Positions 1 to 5,137 of a stretch of DNA of 8,773 nt are shown one piece after another. The notes beneath the pieces are model-generated. The model saw only the letters and a program-made list of their open reading frames with translations. It ran no database searches and was not told where the DNA came from. This DNA comes from Sulfurimonas sp. UBA6792 (lineage in GTDB: Bacteria; Campylobacterota; Campylobacteria; Campylobacterales; Sulfurimonadaceae): the NCBI GenBank assembly GCA_002452425.1, contig DKFQ01000094.1:28423-37195 (forward strand), written 5' to 3'. Within the stretch, counting starts at the first letter, position 1. Each line of letters starts with the position of its first letter. A program made the position numbers and the translations under genes.

Positions 1-2975
1 ACTACCAAGACGGTTTTTTAGAAGATATCTTTGAAAACTGCCTCGGTTATATCTCTAAAACACGCTCCGCAGATGAGTGCTACACGCTTGAGAGAGAAAA
101 AAAGAATGAGACAAATGCCCAAAAAGCAGACGGTGCGCTTTTGGTTGATGACAAAGTCGTAGCAGTCATAGAGCTAAAAGACCAAAAAACAAAAGATTTG
201 GACAAAAAGTACAACCGTGAAGAGAGTGCCGTCCGTCAGGCTTTTGGCTACCTGCAACACAACAACCATGCAAAATATGTCATAGTCTCCAACTTCAACG
301 AACTAAGATTTTACTTTGACAAAGCCACCGCTTATGAGCAGTTTTTTCTTTTTGACCTTGACTATGAGGGCTTTAAAAAACTCCACACGATTTTGAGTTT
401 TGAGAGTATCAGCAAAAATCTTCCACAAACCATAAAAGAAAAATCGCTTAACTTTGAGCAAGACATCTCAAACCAACTCTACAAAGATTACACAGCTTTT
501 AGAACAAAACTTTTTGAAAATATTTTAAAGAACAATTCTGGAAGTGGGGTTTTAACCCCGCTATTAAGCGGGACTGAAGTCCCACCTCCGTTAGATAAAC
601 TCTCCCTTTTAAACGCAACGCAAAAACTCATAGACCGCATTGTATTTATACTCTTTGGCGAAGATACCGACCTTTTGCCCAAAAACACCATCGGCACGAT
701 AATCCAGAGACAAAAAGAGGTGAAAAAGCTTGTAAAAAACTTCACTCTTTATGATTCGTACAAAGTCTATTTTGAAGCGATAAACTCAGGGGATGAAGAC
801 CTAGAGATCACCATGTACAACGGCGGACTTTTTGCGGATGATGAGTTGCTTAACAAACTTATCATCGACGATGAAGTGCTAGACGCACGGGCAAAAATCC
901 TCTCAGCTTATAACTTTGGAAGCGACATCTCCGTAAATATCTTAGGTCATATCTTTGAGAACTCCATAAGCGAACTCGAAGAGATAAGCGCACAGCTCTT
1001 AAACAACGACTTTGACAAAAAGCTCTCTAAGAGAAAAAAAGACGGCGTATTTTACACTCCCGCCTACATCACAGAGTACATCGTGCAAAACACTTTAGGC
1101 AAGTTATGTGAAGAAAAAAGAGAAGAACTAGGCATAGGAAGTGAGACTTTAGTCTCGCCCAAAAACCCGAAAAACCCCACCAAAGCAGAGCAACAAACAA
1201 AAGATAATTTACTTATTTACAAAGAGTGGCTCTTAAATCTAAAAATCCTAGACCCTGCATGCGGAAGCGGAGCGTTTCTCAACCAAGCCTTAGAATATCT
1301 GCTCAAAGAACACAAAAGACTTCAAAACGACTTAGCCCTCATGGGCGACTTGTTTGCCGTGTACGAGGTGGAAAAAGAGGTACTAGAACATAACCTTTAC
1401 GGAGTGGACATAAACGAGGGCGCAGTTGAGATAGCAAGACTTAGTCTGTGGCTAAGAACCGCAAAAAGAGGCAGACCGCTCACAAAACTAGCCAACAAGA
1501 TAAAAGTAGGAAACTCCCTCATAGACGATAAAACGGTAGTGCCAAACGCCTTTGATTGGCATGCAGAGTTTTCTGAGGTTTTTGCACAAGGTGGCTTTGA
1601 TGTTGTGATTGGTAATCCGCCGTATGTATTTGCAAGAGAAAACATGAATCAATATGAAAAAGATTACTATATCGAAAAATATCAATCAGCAAATTATCAA
1701 ATAAATACATATCTTTTATTTATGGAACAAGCCATTAAATTACTGTCACAAAATGGCTTCTATGGTTTAATTGTTCCAAATGCTTGGTTAATGGTATATT
1801 CAGGTCAAGGACTGAGAAAGTATATTTTAGATAACACTCAAATAAATAAAATTGTAAATTTATCAGGTTACTCTTTTGAAAATGTGAGTGTTGAAACAAT
1901 TATTTTAATTGCAAATAAATCAACTGTTATTGCAGATGATATTTCTGTATTGCTCAGTAAAGGTACCGAATTTGTGCTTTCTCACACAAAAAAGCAAAAT
2001 GATTTTTTAAATAATGAAGGTTTTGAATTTAGAGTTTTTTCAGATGATGAAAGTTCAGAATTGATTGAAAAATTACAAAAAAATTCTGTGATTCTTGATT
2101 CAATTGTACAAATTAAAGCTGGATTACAAGCTTATGAAAAAGATAAGGGAATTCCAAAACAAAGTGCTGATGATGTAAAAAATCGCCCCTATGATTATGA
2201 TTATAAATTTGATGATGAAACTTTTAAATATCTTGATGGCAAAGATGTTGGAAGATACTTTATTTCTTGGAATGGACTTTATTTAAGATATGGGGAACAT
2301 TTGGCAGCACCTCGAACTTTTAATCTATTTGATGGTAAAAAAATTATCATACGAGAGATTACGGGAAAATATCCAAATAGTATTATTGCAACATATAGTG
2401 AAGAAATTTATTTATACAATAGAAGCAATATCGGTATTATTGAAAAAGAAAACAAAAGCATAGCTTTAAAATATATTGTTCTAATTTTAAATAGTTCTTT
2501 AATGTCTTATTATTTTATGAAAAATACTGCAAAGTCAGTTAGACAAATGTTTCCAAAAGTTATTTTGAATGATTTGAGACAATTTCCTTTTAAAGAAATT
2601 TCAAAAAGCGAACAAATCCCATTCATCCAAAAAGCAGACAAAATGCTGGAGTTAAACAAAAACCTTCAAGAGACAAAACAAAACTTCACAAACGAACTGA
2701 AACTCGAAAAGCTCACAAAAAAACTCCAAAATTTTGAAGAGCTGACATTTGAGGAGTTTGTAACAGAATACACAAAATCCCTCAAACTAAAATTTGCCGA
2801 CAAACTAGCCCAACGCAACTTCAAACAAGAGTGGCAAGCCATCTTTGAAAACGACAAAACTTTGGCATGTGGATACAAAACCGAAATAGAAAAAACCGAC
2901 AAAGAGATAGATAAAATGGTCTATGAACTCTACGGACTGAGTGATGATGAGATAAAGATTGTGGAGGGTATTTAG
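1..2975 (+). CDS. Type IIG restriction-modification enzyme (nuclease, N6-adenine methyltransferase and specificity domain), 5' partial
   Basis: A single chain that should both methylate adenine in a target site and cut unmethylated DNA. The reading frame is open from the window edge (first full codon at base 3, 990 visible residues), so the true start is upstream. A TTG at 141 is not the start, because it would remove the nuclease Asp encoded at 129-131. Counting from base 3: a PD-(D/E)XK nuclease with Asp43, Glu57-Leu-Lys59 and a QAFGY motif at about 79; a helical linker; methyltransferase motif X (GVFYTP, about 348), motif I (DPACGSG, 417), GVDIN (467) and catalytic NPPY (538); a TaqI_C-like recognition domain at about 700-865; and a helical tail. 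No helicase motifs are seen, which argues against type I or ISP enzymes. PglX-type methylases are less likely because a nuclease is present. The stop codon abuts the next gene. Family assignment is firm; target site and activity are unknown. Confidence 0.9.
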   Translation, partial: YQDGFLEDIFENCLGYISKTRSADECYTLEREKKNETNAQKADGALLVDDKVVAVIELKDQKTKDLDKKYNREESAVRQAFGYLQHNNHAKYVIVSNFNELRFYFDKATAYEQFFLFDLDYEGFKKLHTILSFESISKNLPQTIKEKSLNFEQDISNQLYKDYTAFRTKLFENILKNNSGSGVLTPLLSGTEVPPPLDKLSLLNATQKLIDRIVFILFGEDTDLLPKNTIGTIIQRQKEVKKLVKNFTLYDSYKVYFEAINSGDEDLEITMYNGGLFADDELLNKLIIDDEVLDARAKILSAYNFGSDISVNILGHIFENSISELEEISAQLLNNDFDKKLSKRKKDGVFYTPAYITEYIVQNTLGKLCEEKREELGIGSETLVSPKNPKNPTKAEQQTKDNLLIYKEWLLNLKILDPACGSGAFLNQALEYLLKEHKRLQNDLALMGDLFAVYEVEKEVLEHNLYGVDINEGAVEIARLSLWLRTAKRGRPLTKLANKIKVGNSLIDDKTVVPNAFDWHAEFSEVFAQGGFDVVIGNPPYVFARENMNQYEKDYYIEKYQSANYQINTYLLFMEQAIKLLSQNGFYGLIVPNAWLMVYSGQGLRKYILDNTQINKIVNLSGYSFENVSVETIILIANKSTVIADDISVLLSKGTEFVLSHTKKQNDFLNNEGFEFRVFSDDESSELIEKLQKNSVILDSIVQIKAGLQAYEKDKGIPKQSADDVKNRPYDYDYKFDDETFKYLDGKDVGRYFISWNGLYLRYGEHLAAPRTFNLFDGKKIIIREITGKYPNSIIATYSEEIYLYNRSNIGIIEKENKSIALKYIVLILNSSLMSYYFMKNTAKSVRQMFPKVILNDLRQFPFKEISKSEQIPFIQKADKMLELNKNLQETKQNFTNELKLEKLTKKLQNFEELTFEEFVTEYTKSLKLKFADKLAQRNFKQEWQAIFENDKTLACGYKTEIEKTDKEIDKMVYELYGLSDDEIKIVEGI
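540..589. repeat. 50-bp palindromic element inside the restriction gene, three overlapping hairpins
   Basis: Three perfect hairpins overlap end to end: GGGGTT/AACCCC (546-551 with 554-559), CCCGCT/AGCGGG (557-562 with 567-572) and GGGAC/GTCCC (570-574 with 579-583). The outer flanks 540-548 and 581-589 also pair at 8 of 9 positions, so the whole unit is an inverted repeat. It is read in frame as a Gly/Ser/Pro-rich segment (GSGVLTPLLSGTEVPP) in the linker between nuclease and methyltransferase, which suggests a palindromic element tolerated in a protein loop. The hairpins are plain in the sequence; the idea of a mobile repeat is inference. Confidence 0.75.
1137..1158. repeat. Second, shorter copy of the palindromic element, same frame
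   Basis: GAGACT (1143-1148) pairs perfectly with AGTCTC (1151-1156) across a TT loop. The 22 bases align without gaps to 540-561. All six differences fall in the stem and form three compensatory pairs. The unit is read in the same frame, giving GSETLVSP where the first copy gives GSGVLTPL. It lies in the linker between methyltransferase motifs X and I, which is probably a surface loop. Confidence 0.7.
1620..2610 (+). other. A+T-rich specificity segment of the restriction gene (probable exchanged cassette)
   Basis: From just after the NPPY motif to roughly 2600, base use shifts abruptly. Counted on single 60-base rows, G+C is 28/60 at 1261-1320, 15/60 at 1801-1860, 9/60 at 2461-2520 and 23/60 at 2761-2820. 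The segment encodes the rest of the methyltransferase fold and the TaqI_C-like target-recognition domain, which are the parts expected to set specificity. C-ending codons are common on both sides and rare inside. The edges are approximate to a few tens of bases. Replacement by recombination is inferred. Confidence 0.6.
2963..2968 (+). promoter_or_regulatory. Ribosome binding site for the AlbA_2/ATPase gene, inside the preceding gene
   Basis: GGAGGG lies seven bases before the ATG at 2976 and within the last codons of the restriction gene. Stop (2973-2975) and start (2976-2978) are directly adjacent, so ribosomes finishing the first gene are well placed to start the second. This fixes the start and implies a shared transcript. 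Confidence 0.75.
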
Positions 2976-4628
2976 ATGTTATTACAAAAATACGAAAACA
3001 GCACCATAGAGTACAAAAGCCTTAAAAAGGTAATAGGTAAAACTGCAGATTTAAAAGATTTGGCTAAAACCTGTGTATGTTTGGCAAATGCTCAGGGTGG
3101 TTATCTGTTTTTAGGAATTGAAGATAAAGAAAAGTTGCCTCCAAAAGAGCAAAAGATAAATCAAGATGAGATGAATACAGTCATCAAAATATTGCGAAGT
3201 TTGACTGATAGCGTAGGGCTTGTAAATCCTGAGATCAAGATGTATGAAAATGGCGGAGAATACTTTATAATCCAAATTTATCCATCTATGAAAACCATCG
3301 CAACAACAAGTGATGGAAGAGTATTTGTAAGAGTCGGAGATGAGTGTGTGCCCGTAAAAGGTGAAGAACTTACAAGGTTGGCTCATGAAAAAGGTGCTTT
3401 CCAATGGGAGCTTGTAGCTACAAAAACACATATTTCACAAATCGAACCTGAAAATATAGAAAAATTTATCAATGAGATTAGAGGCTCTGACAGAGTAAGT
3501 GATTTTATAAAAAATCAAACTGATTTGGATGTATTGGAGTATTACAAGCTTGTTGAAGATGGACTTTTGACAAATCTTGGCATTTTATGGCTTGGAAATT
3601 TTAAACAACGCTCAAAATTAAACTACCCAATAACTGTGCAATATATAGTTTATGATGAAGATGAAAAAAAGATTAGAAAAGTTGACTGGAGTTTAAATCA
3701 ATACAATCCAAAAGAGCTTTTGTTGGAGATAGAAAAAGAAGCTGTGGAGTTAAACTATAGTTTTGAGTTGCCTGATGGAATGTTTAGAAAACAGATACGA
3801 CACTATGCAAAAGATGTAGTGAGGGAATTGCTTGTCAATGCGTTTGTACATAAATCTTACACAATATCGGGAGACATATTTATATTGGTTTATAAAGATA
3901 GACTGGAGATAAAAAATCCAGGAGGACTGCCGCTTGGAATAACTAAAGACAATATACTTCATCAAGTGCATAGAAGAAATCCTCACTTAATTGACACTTT
4001 CAAAGCTTTAAAGTTGATGGAAAATGAAGGTAGCGGATATGACCTTATCTATGAAAAACTAAGTCTTGATGGCAAAAGGTACCCAAAAATCGAAAGTGAT
4101 ATAAACTATGTTCAAGTAACTATTTATTCCTCAATAATTGATAATGAAATTTTACAAATTTTAGACTATCTGGCAAAACATTATGAGATAAATCAAAAAG
4201 AAATCATTGCTCTTGGTGCTATTGTCAGATATAAAAAAATTTCAGGTTATGACTTGGCAAAAATTTTACAATTAAACGGTGACGATAGATTGAGAAATTG
4301 GGTTGATAATCTTGTGGCAAAAAATATACTTTTAACAGAAGGAAAAACAAAAGGTTTGATGTATATGGTGAACAGCAAGATATTGTCTTCTGTAGAACAT
4401 GACCTAAAACCGAGTTTGAAAACCATGGAAGAGCCTCATTTACGGGCTTTGATAATAGAAGATTTGAAATTGCACCCTAGAAGTAAAATATCTGAAATAC
4501 ATAAAAGAGTTGAGGATTTAGATATAACCTATCTTAGAAAAATTGTTTATAAAATGTATAAGGATAGCGAAATAGACCGAGATGGAGAAAAAAGAAACAT
4601 GGTTTATTTTTTGGTAAATAAAAAATAA
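2976..4628 (+). CDS. AlbA_2 (Schlafen-type) domain protein with GHKL-like ATPase module and C-terminal winged helices
   Basis: A cytoplasmic protein of 550 residues with the layout often annotated as 'putative DNA-binding / ATP-binding protein'. Residues about 5-130 match the AlbA_2 (Schlafen) fold: STIEYKSL near the start, then LANAQGGYLFLGIED, then FVRVGDECVPV. Residues about 280-365 resemble HATPase_c_4, with VVRELLVNAFVHKSY (a GHKL N-box-like motif), DRLEIKNPGG and NEGSGYDL. Residues about 390-460 and 485-550 look like two winged helix-turn-helix units. Family members act as regulators or nucleic-acid-binding proteins, and some Schlafen-fold proteins are RNases; which applies here cannot be read from the sequence. 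It directly abuts the restriction gene, so a role in controlling or supplementing that system is plausible. Base composition is A+T-rich, like the specificity segment upstream. Confidence 0.85.
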   Translation: MLLQKYENSTIEYKSLKKVIGKTADLKDLAKTCVCLANAQGGYLFLGIEDKEKLPPKEQKINQDEMNTVIKILRSLTDSVGLVNPEIKMYENGGEYFIIQIYPSMKTIATTSDGRVFVRVGDECVPVKGEELTRLAHEKGAFQWELVATKTHISQIEPENIEKFINEIRGSDRVSDFIKNQTDLDVLEYYKLVEDGLLTNLGILWLGNFKQRSKLNYPITVQYIVYDEDEKKIRKVDWSLNQYNPKELLLEIEKEAVELNYSFELPDGMFRKQIRHYAKDVVRELLVNAFVHKSYTISGDIFILVYKDRLEIKNPGGLPLGITKDNILHQVHRRNPHLIDTFKALKLMENEGSGYDLIYEKLSLDGKRYPKIESDINYVQVTIYSSIIDNEILQILDYLAKHYEINQKEIIALGAIVRYKKISGYDLAKILQLNGDDRLRNWVDNLVAKNILLTEGKTKGLMYMVNSKILSSVEHDLKPSLKTMEEPHLRALIIEDLKLHPRSKISEIHKRVEDLDITYLRKIVYKMYKDSEIDRDGEKRNMVYFLVNKK

Positions 4629-4662
4629 AATTTAAAAAAAATAGAAAACAAAATGATACAAA

Positions 4663-4691
4663 GCCCTGTTTTAAGGGTAATTTTTGTTTTT
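4663..4691 (+). terminator. Possible weak intrinsic terminator
   Basis: CCCT (4664-4667) can pair with AGGG (4674-4677), extended by one G-T wobble, followed by a T-rich run at 4681-4691. The stem is short, so it is a weak candidate for ending the restriction/AlbA_2 transcript. A further A+T-only hairpin is possible between 4682-4690 and 4699-4707. Confidence 0.35.
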
Positions 4692-4720
4692 GATTGCTAA
4701 AACAAAAAACAAAAAAGAAA

Positions 4721-4770
4721 ACAAACCGACAAAGAGATAGACAAAATGGTATATGAATTTTATGGGCTTA
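4721..4770 (+). pseudogene. Relic of a second copy of the restriction gene's 3' end
   Basis: These 50 bases align without gaps to 2891-2940 in the restriction gene at 42 of 50 positions. Translated in the matching frame they give TDKEIDKMVYEFYGL, against TDKEIDKMVYELYGL in the intact gene. The match stops about a dozen codons before the expected stop, shortly before the hairpin pair at 4786. No intact gene leads into it: a TAA lies upstream in frame at about 4698. It is therefore a fragment left by duplication, insertion or deletion at this locus. Divergence at mostly silent positions suggests a related allele rather than a fresh copy. Confidence 0.8.
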
Positions 4771-4785
4771 GAAAAAATAGGTGTC

Positions 4786-4869
4786 CTCGTTCCCATCATT
4801 CTGATGGGAATGCATACGTGAGTTTATATGGTTACAATATGTGTTCCAATGCGGGAGCATTGGAACGAG
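4786..4869. repeat. REPIN-like pair of inverted hairpins
   Basis: The unit is bounded by CTCGTTCC (4786-4793) and its exact reverse complement GGAACGAG (4862-4869). The left half forms a perfect 9-bp hairpin (4790-4798 with 4802-4810) followed by TGCATAC. The right half forms a perfect 10-bp hairpin (4843-4852 with 4857-4866). Reverse-complementing the right half aligns it to the left with conserved ends and three compensatory changes in the stem. This is the layout of two REP sequences in inverted orientation. From memory it resembles a widespread GTTCCCA...TGGGAAC repeat family; no search was possible. Confidence 0.75.
4833..4838 (+). promoter_or_regulatory. Possible -10 element upstream of the VF530 gene
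   Basis: TACAAT matches TATAAT at five of six positions and lies in the spacer of the hairpin pair, about 64 bases before the VF530 start. No convincing -35 box is seen at normal spacing. If used, the transcript would begin with the right-hand hairpin. This is a weak call. Confidence 0.25.
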
Positions 4870-4901
4870 AGAAAAATTCTACTTTTAAATAAAGGAAAAA
4901 A

Positions 4902-5126
4902 ATGAGCGAAGAAGAAAAAAACAAAAACAATCCGTTGCATGGTGTTACACTGCAGTATATTTTGGAGACTTTAGTTGAGCGTTATGGGTTTAAAGAGCTG
5001 GGGAACAAAATAGACATTAGATGTTTTTTGATAAATCCGACCATAAGCTCATGTTTGAAGTTTCTTAGAAAAACACCGTGGGCGAGGGCTAAAGTGGAAG
5101 AGTTGTATATCAGAGAGTGTAAATAG
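4902..5126 (+). CDS. VF530-family (DUF2132) small DNA-binding protein
   Basis: A 74-residue protein that matches the VF530 family along nearly its full length. The diagnostic blocks are NPLHGVTLQYILETLVERYGF (about 9-29), IDIRCFLINPTI and SCLKFLRKTPWARAKVEELY near the C-terminus. The family is a compact helical fold thought to bind DNA; its biological role is poorly defined. The ATG at 4902 is preceded by AAGGA at 4892-4896 with normal spacing. The stop is followed 11 bases later by the addA start, so the two genes are probably co-transcribed. The first eight residues are mostly Glu, Lys and Asn and are likely disordered. Confidence 0.9.
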   Translation: MSEEEKNKNNPLHGVTLQYILETLVERYGFKELGNKIDIRCFLINPTISSCLKFLRKTPWARAKVEELYIRECK

Positions 5127-5128
5127 AT

Positions 5129-5132
5129 GGAG
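5129..5132 (+). promoter_or_regulatory. Ribosome binding site deciding the GTG start of addA
   Basis: GGAG sits five bases before the GTG at 5138. An ATG at 5127 overlaps this site but meets a stop after six codons, so it cannot be the start. With the GTG start the Walker A loop begins about ten residues in, as usual for this family. Confidence 0.65.
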
Positions 5133-5137
5133 ATACA

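Noticed and set aside
97..103. A7 tracts in the restriction gene (here, near 1033 and near 2077) as phase-variation switches
   Set aside because: Seven-base A runs are common in A+T-rich genomes. No long poly-G/C tract of the type used for phase variation in this phylum is present.
141..2975. TTG at 141 as the start of the restriction gene
   Set aside because: The frame is open to the window edge, and this start would cut off the nuclease Asp at 129-131 and the conserved sequence before it.
4786..4869. Reading the hairpin pair as a CRISPR remnant or a terminator
   Set aside because: There are only two units in inverted orientation, no spacers of regular size, and no T-run after either stem.
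4746..4890. Short reading frame running through the relic and the hairpin pair
   Set aside because: It starts at an internal Met of the degraded restriction tail and continues through palindromic repeat DNA; there is no ribosome site and no sign of a real product.
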